Below, piece after piece: positions 1 through 7,202 of a stretch of 8,610 nucleotides of DNA (positions are counted from its first letter, which is position 1; each line of letters begins with the position of its first letter). Under the pieces are notes generated by a model. It searched no databases, was not told the DNA's origin, and saw nothing but the letters and a program-made list of their open reading frames with translations. The DNA is taken from contig CAZEUG010000041.1 in NCBI GenBank assembly GCA_964515055.1, positions 1 through 8,610 on the forward strand, in the 5' to 3' direction. This DNA is from QAMX01 sp964515055 (GTDB lineage: Bacteria > Bacillota > Clostridia > Oscillospirales > QAMX01). The translations under genes were made by a program, and so were the position numbers.

Positions 1-54
1 GCACGACAGACTCTGACTCTGTTTGTCTGGGTTCAAATCCTAGTTCCGCAGCCA
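1..54 (+). tRNA. tRNA-Gln(CUG), 5' end cut off by window edge
   Basis: Only the 3' part of the tRNA is inside the window. The anticodon stem ACAGA (6-10) pairs with TCTGT (18-22) around the seven-base loop CTCTGAC, so the anticodon is CTG, reading the glutamine codon CAG. After a short variable loop, the T stem CTGGG (27-31) and CCTAG (39-43) closes the loop TTCAAAT. The acceptor 3' strand TTCCGCA (44-50), discriminator G51 and an encoded CCA (52-54) follow. The matching 5' acceptor strand and most of the D arm lie to the left of the window. The glutamine identity rests on the anticodon and on the CTCTGAC loop, which is typical of this tRNA. Confidence 0.93.
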
Positions 55-90
55 AAAAATCCCAGAAGTTGAGCTTCTGGGATTTTTTCT
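55..90 (+). terminator. Intrinsic terminator of the tRNA transcript
   Basis: AATCCCAGAAG (58-68) pairs perfectly with CTTCTGGGATT (74-84) around the loop TTGAG, and the stem is extended by flanking A and T runs. A T-rich tract (83-95, broken by one C) follows. It begins one base after the tRNA CCA, so it ends the tRNA transcript. It makes read-through into the hydrolase gene less likely. Confidence 0.92.
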
Positions 91-165
91 TTTTCCAACC
101 AATTTTGATGGGTTTTGGGTACGGCGGTTTTTCGTGGCCGTTCGCACAAGCGGGAGGTTTTTGAA

Positions 166-1572
166 ATGCTCTATCAACCACAGCATCTGACGGTTCAGGC
201 AGGTCATCTGGTTCTTTCAGGCGACGTCCATGCCATGGCACCATCCTGTCTTCACAAGGACATCTTTCGGGAGTTCTGGCACAATTTCACCTTTCAGGCG
301 TCCACACTGCACCTTTCAGAGTGCCACGACTGCACATTTGTGATCGGTTCTGCACAGTCGCTCCCTCTGAACGACGCAGATTTCAGCATTTGCGTTGAGC
401 CGGACGGTTTATGCATCCATGCGGAAACAGAACAGAACCTGTTGTACGGGTTTCTGACGCTGATCGACCGGTTTCAGGCAATTGATCACGATGGCGGTTC
501 TGCGGTTCAGCTCGACTGCTGTCAGATTTGGGACAAGGCGGTCGTTCAAAACCGGATGGTGCATTTCTGCATTTTCCCAGAAACAGAGCTTTGGGAGCTG
601 CAGAAATTTCTCCGCTTTTGCGCCGCACTGCGATACACCCATGTGGTTTTGGAATTTTGGGGCATGGTTCAGCTGGACTGTATGCGGGAGCTTGCATGGC
701 CGCACGCGTTCACCCGTCAACAGCTGCGCCCAATTCTCAAGGAGGCGGCCGATGCCGGGCTGGAGATCATCCCCATGTGGAATCACTGGGGACACGCTTC
801 CTCCGGGCGAGTCATGCACGGGAAGCACGTCGTGCTCGATCAGAACTCCGCCTTGCAGACCTATTTCAGCGATGACGGCTGGTGCTGGGACATTCGCAAG
901 CCGAAGGTTCGGCAGCTTCTGCGTCAAATTCGCAGTGAGTTGATCGAGCTCTGCGGAAGTGGTCACTATTTTCACATTGGCTGTGATGAAGCCTACAATT
1001 TTGAATTCACGCAGGAAAACATGGAGCTGGTATGCGATTTTATCAACGAGATCAGCGCCGACCTGTCTGCACAGAACCGCAGGGCTCTTGTGTGGGGTGA
1101 TATGTTCCTGTACCGCCATGCGCACTACAACACAAAGAACTGGTACACCTGCAATGCCCCCTCCCCGGAAGCCGAGCAGATGATGCTGGCGCGTCTGAGC
1201 CGGGATGTAATCATTGCGGACTGGCAATACAACGCCGCGCACACACCTGTCGAGACGGCCGCTGTGTTCCGGCAGGCCGGCTTTGATTGTCTGCTCTGTC
1301 CATGGGATCGCGGTGTTGCACAGATGAACGCAGTTCGCACCACCGTTGCGGAGCAGTCGCTGATGGGGATGCTGCATACCACCTGGCACACGCTTTCCAG
1401 TGGGATGCCGTATGTGGCAGCGGCCGCCGTAGCCGGTTTTGAAGCCCGCGAGATTCGCGATATGCTGCCGTTTTTGACACAATCCGCTGCGCTGCTGCGC
1501 AAGGTAATGCCGGTTCACGGCGATTATACAAAGGCCGGATGGAGCAAGGTTCAGGTGGACACGCTGTGGTAA
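166..1572 (+). CDS. GH20-family beta-N-acetylhexosaminidase-like protein, cytoplasmic
   Basis: A 468-residue protein probably acting on terminal N-acetylhexosamine residues of glycans inside the cell. The N-terminal part (about 1-125) resembles the small alpha/beta domain that precedes the barrel in GH20 enzymes, including ETEQNLLYGFLTL near 87-99. The barrel starts near NRMVHF (129-134). The key motif is HIGCDEAY (270-277), where D274 and E275 match the GH20 Asp-Glu pair: Glu is the acid/base, and Asp orients the substrate acetamido group for substrate-assisted catalysis. Trp and His residues in WNHWGH (205-210), LVWGD and TTWHTL fit a sugar-binding pocket. The ATG at 166 is chosen over an in-frame TTG at 115 because GGGAGG (152-157) lies 8 nt upstream. 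There is no signal peptide or membrane segment. No clear promoter is seen after the tRNA terminator. The family call is firm; the substrate is inferred, and GH20-like proteins with other specificities exist. Confidence 0.82.
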   Translation: MLYQPQHLTVQAGHLVLSGDVHAMAPSCLHKDIFREFWHNFTFQASTLHLSECHDCTFVIGSAQSLPLNDADFSICVEPDGLCIHAETEQNLLYGFLTLIDRFQAIDHDGGSAVQLDCCQIWDKAVVQNRMVHFCIFPETELWELQKFLRFCAALRYTHVVLEFWGMVQLDCMRELAWPHAFTRQQLRPILKEAADAGLEIIPMWNHWGHASSGRVMHGKHVVLDQNSALQTYFSDDGWCWDIRKPKVRQLLRQIRSELIELCGSGHYFHIGCDEAYNFEFTQENMELVCDFINEISADLSAQNRRALVWGDMFLYRHAHYNTKNWYTCNAPSPEAEQMMLARLSRDVIIADWQYNAAHTPVETAAVFRQAGFDCLLCPWDRGVAQMNAVRTTVAEQSLMGMLHTTWHTLSSGMPYVAAAAVAGFEAREIRDMLPFLTQSAALLRKVMPVHGDYTKAGWSKVQVDTLW

Positions 1573-1634
1573 GCACCCGGTGGTTTTGAACGGATTTGCC
1601 CTCCACGGTTTCAACAGAAAGGACGGAATGAAAC

Positions 1635-2606
1635 ATGAAAATGGTTGTTTTAGACGGATACGCTTTGAATCCGGGCGATCTTTCGTGGGATGAGCTGGCG
1701 CAGCTGGGTTCACTCACAGTGTATGATCGGACGGCTCCGGAGGATGTCCTGAAGCGCGCAGAAGGAGCGGAGATCCTGTTGACCAACAAAACCGTTCTGA
1801 CAGGCGAAACACTTCGGCAGCTGCCGAATCTGAAATTCATTTCGGTGCTGGCGACCGGGTACAACATTGTCGATATCGAAGCGGCTGCTGCGCTGCGGAT
1901 TCCGGTTTCCAACGTGCCGACCTACAGCACGATGTCGGTGGCTCAGCTGACGTTTGCGCTCATATTGGAGCTCTGTCACGGCGCTGCACAGCACAGCCAT
2001 TGGGTACACAGCGGCAACTGGTGCGCCTCTCCGGATTATTCGCATTGGGTTCAGCCGTTGACGGAGCTGGCCGGAAAGACACTCGGCATTGTCGGTTTCG
2101 GTGCCATCGGGCAGCAGGTTGCCGCGATTGGCAGTGCATTCGGGATGAAAATTCGCGCCTACAACCCTTCGGCGCGTCCCGCACCGCAGCTGCCCGATTT
2201 TGCGTTCGTTTCGCTCGATGAGTTATATGCACAGGCCGATTTCATCACATTGCACTGTCCGCAGAAGGCCGACAATCTGGGCATGATCAATGCAGACGCG
2301 TTGCGCCGAATGAAGCCGTCGGCGTATCTGATCAACACAGCACGCGGCGGGCTCATCGATGAGCAGGCACTCGCCGACGCGTTGAACAGCGGTGCGCTCG
2401 CCGGAGCTGCACTGGATGTCCTGTCCTCGGAGCCTCCGGAGCGTTCCAATCCGCTGCTGTCGGCCAGGAATATCCTTTTCACACCGCACATCGCCTGGGC
2501 CACCTTTGAGGCGCGGAAGCGTCTGATGGCTACAACTGCTGAAAATGTCCGCGCCTATCTGGCCGGCCAGCCCATTCATCTGGTGAACACCGTCTGGATG
2601 CCATGA
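1635..2606 (+). CDS. D-isomer-specific 2-hydroxyacid dehydrogenase (glycerate dehydrogenase/hydroxypyruvate reductase type)
   Basis: A 323-residue, normal-length cytoplasmic oxidoreductase that should interconvert a D-2-hydroxyacid and its 2-oxoacid with NAD(P)H; glycerate/hydroxypyruvate is the best guess. The substrate domain carries LATGYNIVD (72-80) and NVPTYST (93-99). The Rossmann domain has GFGAIG (154-159). The catalytic triad is present: R237 in NTARGGLID, E266 in LSSEPP and H285 in TPHIAWAT. The HIAW form is typical of the glycerate dehydrogenase/HPR branch. The residue after the second Rossmann strand is N177 (AYNPSA), where NAD-specific members usually have Asp, so cofactor preference is uncertain. 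The start at 1635 has a long Shine-Dalgarno match, AGAAAGGA (1616-1623). The gene lies 62 nt after the hydrolase with no terminator or clear promoter between, suggesting one operon, though no obvious pathway links the two products. Confidence 0.9.
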   Translation: MKMVVLDGYALNPGDLSWDELAQLGSLTVYDRTAPEDVLKRAEGAEILLTNKTVLTGETLRQLPNLKFISVLATGYNIVDIEAAAALRIPVSNVPTYSTMSVAQLTFALILELCHGAAQHSHWVHSGNWCASPDYSHWVQPLTELAGKTLGIVGFGAIGQQVAAIGSAFGMKIRAYNPSARPAPQLPDFAFVSLDELYAQADFITLHCPQKADNLGMINADALRRMKPSAYLINTARGGLIDEQALADALNSGALAGAALDVLSSEPPERSNPLLSARNILFTPHIAWATFEARKRLMATTAENVRAYLAGQPIHLVNTVWMP

Positions 2607-2661
2607 TGCCATGCGCATCCATCCCGCCACGTTGATTGCTGCACTTCCCCAACCGACAAAC

Positions 2662-2700
2662 ACAGCCCCTGAAGGTTTTTTCAAAGCCTTCAGGGGCTGT
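2662..2700. terminator. Hairpin terminator shared by two convergent transcripts
   Basis: ACAGCCCCTGAAGG (2662-2675) and CCTTCAGGGGCTGT (2687-2700) form a perfect 14-bp stem with an 11-nt loop. It sits between the dehydrogenase stop (2606) and the end of the last ABC gene (2724), which points the other way, so it probably ends both transcripts. The T tracts after the stem are short and interrupted on both sides (TTTGCATGTTT on +, GTTTGTC on -), so efficiency is less certain than stem strength suggests. The rest of the gap, 2607-2661, shows nothing recognisable. Confidence 0.8.
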
Positions 2701-2723
2701 TTGCATGTTTGCACAGGTGCGTG

Positions 2724-3608
2724 TTATTCTTTTCGGAGAATCAGCTTCTCGCCGTCGCGCTCGGCAATGATTTTGCCGGGCGTTGCGATTTTCAGCTCAT
2801 CCACATAGGATTGGGGCAATTGCAGCCGACCGGCACGATCCAACGTAATCCACTCAGTGCGGACGACCTCCGCTTCATGCAGGTGCATCTGCTTCAGTTC
2901 ATCGGCGTAGCTGATGGTGCGGATGATCTCACTGCTCGTTTTGCCGTCCCGGATGTTGACAACGCGCCCGACCTTTTCCGACATCCGGTAGTCGTGCGTC
3001 ACGATGACGATCGTCTGGTTCAGGGCGTCATTGAGGGCACGGAAAATATCCAGAATCTGATCGGCGGTTTTGGTATCCACAGCGCCGGTCGGTTCATCCG
3101 CAAGCAGCAGAGACGGTTCGTTTGCCATGGCGATTGCAATGGCCACGCGCTGCTGTTCCCCACCAGAAAGCTGATCGACCTTGTTTTTCATGCGGTGCTT
3201 CAGGCCAACCAGTTCCAGCAGCATTTCTGCCCGTTTGCGCCGTTCACGGCCGCTGCGTTTGCCCGCATAGATCATGGGTTGCAGGACATTGTCATATGCG
3301 CTCAAAAACGGGAGCATATTGCGGGCATTGTTCTGCCAGACAAAGCCGACTTCGTTGCGCTTGTAGTCGGTCATTTCTCTTTTTTTCATGCGGAGCATAT
3401 TGTGCCCGTTGACTGTCAGGCGTCCGGCGGACGGGGTATCCAATCCGCCCAGCATATTCAGCAGTGTCGATTTGCCGCTGCCGCTTTTGCCCATGATGGC
3501 CATGAGCTCGCCTTTCTCCACGGTCAAATCCAGCCCCTGCAGCGCCATGACTTCGATTTCATCGGTTTTATAGATTTTGACCAGGTTTTCACACTCAATC
3601 ATTGCCAT
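2724..3608 (-). CDS. ABC transporter ATPase (MacB/LolD type) with AbrB-like C-terminal tail
   Basis: A 294-residue nucleotide-binding subunit of an FtsX-type ABC system, acting at the inner face of the membrane. The core is complete: Walker A GKSGSGKST (40-48), Q-loop Q92, signature LSGGEQ (147-152), Walker B LLLADE (167-172), D-loop AVD (176-178) and switch H205. MacB/LolD-type ATPases usually end near 220-230. Here a linker (about 224-250) leads to residues 251-294, which contain ITLDRAGRLQLP (254-265), then DELKIATPGK and ERDGEKLIL. That order matches the beta-loop-helix-beta plan of AbrB/MazE/SpoVT swapped-hairpin domains. The ATG at 3608 overlaps the upstream ATPase stop by 14 nt, so translation is probably coupled; a second ATG at 3602 would give an 8-nt overlap. 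GGGGTGA lies upstream inside the neighbouring gene. It is the last gene of the operon. The ATPase call is firm; the tail assignment is by eye. Confidence 0.93.
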   Translation of the reverse strand: MAMIECENLVKIYKTDEIEVMALQGLDLTVEKGELMAIMGKSGSGKSTLLNMLGGLDTPSAGRLTVNGHNMLRMKKREMTDYKRNEVGFVWQNNARNMLPFLSAYDNVLQPMIYAGKRSGRERRKRAEMLLELVGLKHRMKNKVDQLSGGEQQRVAIAIAMANEPSLLLADEPTGAVDTKTADQILDIFRALNDALNQTIVIVTHDYRMSEKVGRVVNIRDGKTSSEIIRTISYADELKQMHLHEAEVVRTEWITLDRAGRLQLPQSYVDELKIATPGKIIAERDGEKLILRKE

Positions 3609-4284
3609 CTACAATCACCCCATCCGACAGTGTATAGACACAGTCCGCCAGCTCAAGCATATTCGGATCATGCGTCGTCATGACGATTGTCATTCCACGT
3701 TCCTGAATCAGGCGTTTGAAGACGTCCACTACCTGAATGCCCATTGCCGTATCGAGTGCAGCGGTCGGCTCATCGGCGAAAATCAGCTCCGGCGAATGGG
3801 CAATGCTCCTTGCAATGGCCACGCGCTGCTGTTCCCCGCCGGAGAGCTCCTGTGCCAGGTGGTTCATTCGTTTGCCCAGGCCGACCATGCGGAGGCATTC
3901 CTCTGCGTTTTGGCGGCTTTCGCGGTTGAATTTTCCGGCAATTCGCAGGCCGTATTCCACATTTTCAACGGCGTTCATGTCCGGCATCAGGGCAACCGCC
4001 TGAAAAACGAAGCCCATTTTTTTGGCACGCAGGCGATCCCGTTTTCCGGTGGCCATTGTGGAGATGTTTCTGTCTTCGAAAAACACCTGACCCTCTGTTG
4101 GCGTATCCAGGCCGCTCAGAATATTCAGCAACGTGGTTTTGCCGGAGCCCGACCGGCCGCGCAGCACCGTCAATGCGCCCTTTTTAATTTCCAGATTGAC
4201 ATCCTTCAGCGCATAGAACGAGCCTGCGCCCGTGTGATAGACCCGTGTGAGATGCTCGCCCCGCATCAGTATGGTATGTTCCAT
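3595..4284 (-). CDS. ABC transporter ATPase (MacB/LolD type), standard length
   Basis: A 229-residue ATPase and the first of the two nucleotide-binding subunits. Every catalytic motif is intact: Walker A GRSGSGKTT (43-51), Q-loop Q95, signature LSGGEQ (147-152), Walker B LIFADE (167-172), D-loop ALD (176-178) and switch H205. It stops at the usual family length with no tail, unlike its neighbour. The start at 4284 is preferred over upstream in-frame codons because GGAGG (complement of 4296-4300) precedes it. Only 16 nt separate it from the permease stop, so both are on one mRNA. Because the partner ATPase also keeps all catalytic residues, a heterodimer with two active ATP sites is expected. 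The transported substrate cannot be read from this protein. Confidence 0.95.
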   Translation of the reverse strand: MEHTILMRGEHLTRVYHTGAGSFYALKDVNLEIKKGALTVLRGRSGSGKTTLLNILSGLDTPTEGQVFFEDRNISTMATGKRDRLRAKKMGFVFQAVALMPDMNAVENVEYGLRIAGKFNRESRQNAEECLRMVGLGKRMNHLAQELSGGEQQRVAIARSIAHSPELIFADEPTAALDTAMGIQVVDVFKRLIQERGMTIVMTTHDPNMLELADCVYTLSDGVIVDGND

Positions 4285-4300
4285 ATCGATTCGCACCTCC

Positions 4301-7165
4301 CTATTCTTCGCCCATTTTGACCGCACGGTCAATTTTCTGATGAATCACCATGGCCGACAGAATGACAATACAGATCAGCAGCATTCCGCCCAAAATGGCT
4401 CCAATCCGCAGGAGGTCACCGCGCGTTGCAATGACACGGAACGGAATGACGTCCTCTGCCGATGTGTAGTTGATGGCCAGCATCGGCACGTACAGGGTGC
4501 TGCCGATTTTGCCGATCAGAATACCCATGCCCGCTGCAACGCCGGAAACCAGCAGCTGTTCACAGATCAGCATTTTCATGACGCCGGCCTTGGAGAGGCC
4601 GAGTGCGCGGGAAATACCGAATTGCAGTGTCCGGGACTTGATCGAGATGATCCAGTAGATCATAAATCCAAGTGCGCAGATGAGCAGCGACGTCAAAAAG
4701 GAGACCGTCAGCAATCCGTTCGTTCCCTGAAGCGTCGGGCTGTTTTTTTCTTCAATGACGGCCTGCGTGGCGCTTTCGATGGTTTTGATGCCAAATTCGC
4801 TTTCGGCAAGTGTCTGATAAAGCTGGGCATCCGTCACGCCGTCTGCTCGTTTGATCCAGAAGCCATAGGGACGGATTTCATTGTCCCGAAGCAGATACGA
4901 CAGATTGCCAACCACAAAATACGTCTCGGTGACGCGGCCTTTCTCGGATTCCTGATATTTGTCAAAGCCTGGCCAGGCATCGACACCGGCCAGTACCGTG
5001 CCTTTGAGGCTGCCGGCGGCGTTGGAGACGGTGATCGAATCGCCGGGTTCCAGTTTCAGGCTTTTCATCAGGTTGTTAGAAAGAATCAGAACGTCTTCGT
5101 TCTGCATCAAAACGTTCAGGTATGCATTCAGATGGTAGTCGTTCATGTTCGGAACGGAGAATGCGACTGTGCCGAAATCATACGGATCAATGTACATGAC
5201 GTCAACATCATCCTGATTGGATTGATTGCCGCGAACGGTGACACCGGATTCCCGATAGACTCTGGAAACCGCCTCAACGCCATCGAGTTCCTGGAAGGAC
5301 GAGCTGAGCAGCTCCGGGTATGTGACGCGGATGCTCTGAACCAGGACGCCCTCATCATAGATTTTAATGATGTTGCCGTTGTTGTCGGCCTCCATTTTAA
5401 TTTCATTGCCGTTGTTGTCGTATTTTTTCCAGACCGGCATATAGTCAATATCCGAGCCAATGGTCGTTCGGGCATTGTTTTCGATGTGACTGTTGATGGA
5501 TTGCGCGGCATCCGTACTGAAAATGCCGACGGACATTGTGGCAATCAGGAACAGCATGATGTAGGAGCAGTCGCGGTTGCGGGCGACGCGGTTGATGGTT
5601 GAATAAGCCCAGGCCGGCCAGATGCGGCGGCCGATCCGGAAAATCAGCCGAACCAGCAGCGGATAGACCCGGAGGAACAGCATCCCAGCGCCCAGCGCAA
5701 ACAGTGTACTGGACAGATAGGTCAGCACGTCAGTTGTCCGGGTACCGACCGTCCCTTCTGCCAGCATGGACACCATCAGCTGGCGCTGCGTTTCCATCGT
5801 GTAGTATCCGTACATACCGACTGCGAGGAACAGGATATCCAGGAAGTATTTGTGATAAAACGGTATGGTTTTCTTCTTTTTCCCCCGTTTGCTTTCCAGG
5901 ATATTGACGCCAGCGCCAAAGAACGCCGGAATCATGGTGATCAGAATAAACAGGAGTGCCGACCCTGCCACGGTGAGCAGTGCGGTCGGTACCACCCGGT
6001 AGTCCAGTGCTTTCCGGTTGACAAATTCCATAAAGCCATTGGATGCGCCGATGATTTTACAGAGGAACAGTCCCAGCATCGGTCCGATCAGCACGGCACA
6101 GGCCATCAGCATCAGGCATTCGATCAGGTACAGGCTCAGGATATAGCCCCGCCCTGCACCGCGGCTTTGCATGACGGAGATCTCGTTCTGCTCGCTTTGC
6201 AGCTTCAGGCGCGATACCATAATGATATAGAAGGCCAGCAGGATGAATATCGGGATGGTCAGAATATACATACTGACCTCCACTACCGCGGATTCTTCGA
6301 CGAATTCATCAACGGCAGCAAGCATCCCCAACGACAGCTGGTCTTTGGGGAAGGATGCGTTCAGGCGCTCTTCTGCCTGATAAAACAGCCGGGGGACATT
6401 TTCGACCGTGTCGGTTTTCAGATCATAATAGTCGAACGCTTCAAAGTTGGTAAACTGTGTGACATGGCGTGCGTAGTCCGGATTGGCAGCGATTTTCTGG
6501 TCGAACACTTCCCGCCCGGTAAACAGGCCGCCGGTGATGTCATCGAACGGCGTCAGCCAGTACAGTTCGGATGCGTCGTTCGGCTCGACCACGCCGACGA
6601 TTTCCACACGAACGGACTCATTTTCGTCGGTGTACATACTGTTATATTCGTAGACAGTATTCATCGTCAGCAGGGATTTCACCATGACACGGTTGCTCGC
6701 AACCACCTCGACAACACCGTCCGAGCGGTTCGACTGGAACATACGGCCACTGACCAGATGCACGTGATTTTCGAAATCCTCCAGGTAGGTCAGAACCAGA
6801 TTTTCCGTTTTGCCTGTTTCTTCCACGGTGCGCCGGAACATTTCATACTTCAGCATTTTTCCCCGGGTCAGTGTGGACATCGGCAGGGACTCATGCAGCT
6901 CGTTCATCACGTCATCTATCGTCGCTTCAATTGAGACGGCATCTTTTTTGACGCCGGCCATTCGATAGTCATAGCTCAGGAGTGCCGGATATTTCCCTGT
7001 ATTCTGCTGAACCTCCTCCAGCGTTTTGATCAGAATGCGCTGGAGAATGGCATCCGAATAGACAGGGATACAAAAAGCGATGGAAATCGCCAGAATCAGG
7101 CCAACCAGCAGAGACAACACCTTCCAGCGGTTGCTGTTCAGCCTGTGAAGTACCGTTTTGATCAT
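4301..7165 (-). CDS. Large ABC transporter permease with two FtsX modules
   Basis: A 954-residue membrane protein. TM1 lies at about 16-36, followed by a large extracytoplasmic region (about 37-295). The first FtsX module has a helix at about 298-320, then EISVMQSRGAGRGYIL, a cytoplasmic coupling segment typical of FtsX/MacB, and helices to about 411. Further helices lie near 437-455, 480-505 and 532-547. A second extracytoplasmic domain (about 548-815) contains two DNNGN motifs 11 residues apart. The second FtsX module has helices at about 817-841, 858-888 and 918-945, with FGISRALGLSKAGVM as coupling segment. Two FtsX halves in one chain make it a pseudo-dimer, matching two ATPase genes. 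I chose ATG 7165 because GGTGG lies 5 nt upstream; in-frame TTG 7177 and GTG 7174 are alternatives. Substrate unknown: lipids, lipoproteins or peptides are handled by relatives. Helix borders are by eye. Confidence 0.93.
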   Translation of the reverse strand: MIKTVLHRLNSNRWKVLSLLVGLILAISIAFCIPVYSDAILQRILIKTLEEVQQNTGKYPALLSYDYRMAGVKKDAVSIEATIDDVMNELHESLPMSTLTRGKMLKYEMFRRTVEETGKTENLVLTYLEDFENHVHLVSGRMFQSNRSDGVVEVVASNRVMVKSLLTMNTVYEYNSMYTDENESVRVEIVGVVEPNDASELYWLTPFDDITGGLFTGREVFDQKIAANPDYARHVTQFTNFEAFDYYDLKTDTVENVPRLFYQAEERLNASFPKDQLSLGMLAAVDEFVEESAVVEVSMYILTIPIFILLAFYIIMVSRLKLQSEQNEISVMQSRGAGRGYILSLYLIECLMLMACAVLIGPMLGLFLCKIIGASNGFMEFVNRKALDYRVVPTALLTVAGSALLFILITMIPAFFGAGVNILESKRGKKKKTIPFYHKYFLDILFLAVGMYGYYTMETQRQLMVSMLAEGTVGTRTTDVLTYLSSTLFALGAGMLFLRVYPLLVRLIFRIGRRIWPAWAYSTINRVARNRDCSYIMLFLIATMSVGIFSTDAAQSINSHIENNARTTIGSDIDYMPVWKKYDNNGNEIKMEADNNGNIIKIYDEGVLVQSIRVTYPELLSSSFQELDGVEAVSRVYRESGVTVRGNQSNQDDVDVMYIDPYDFGTVAFSVPNMNDYHLNAYLNVLMQNEDVLILSNNLMKSLKLEPGDSITVSNAAGSLKGTVLAGVDAWPGFDKYQESEKGRVTETYFVVGNLSYLLRDNEIRPYGFWIKRADGVTDAQLYQTLAESEFGIKTIESATQAVIEEKNSPTLQGTNGLLTVSFLTSLLICALGFMIYWIISIKSRTLQFGISRALGLSKAGVMKMLICEQLLVSGVAAGMGILIGKIGSTLYVPMLAINYTSAEDVIPFRVIATRGDLLRIGAILGGMLLICIVILSAMVIHQKIDRAVKMGEE

Positions 7166-7202
7166 AGTATCCACCAACCGTTTCTTTTAAGATTCATCGG
7201 TT

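Noticed and set aside
115..165. N-terminal extension of the GH20-like protein from TTG 115
   Set aside because: The extension is Arg-rich and unlike a signal peptide, the TTG lacks a ribosome binding site, and ATG 166 has GGGAGG at good spacing.
409..1713. 434-codon - strand frame opposite the GH20-like gene
   Set aside because: It is antisense to a protein with conserved catalytic motifs, and its translation is rich in Pro, Arg and His with no domain pattern. It is a shadow of biased codon use.
4247..5602. 451-codon open frame on the + strand opposite the permease gene
   Set aside because: It lies entirely antisense to a protein with clear FtsX modules, has no ribosome binding site, and its translation is low in complexity with no recognisable motif. 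The same applies to + strand frames at 2709-3683, 3577-4320, 5852-6934 and 7743-8492.
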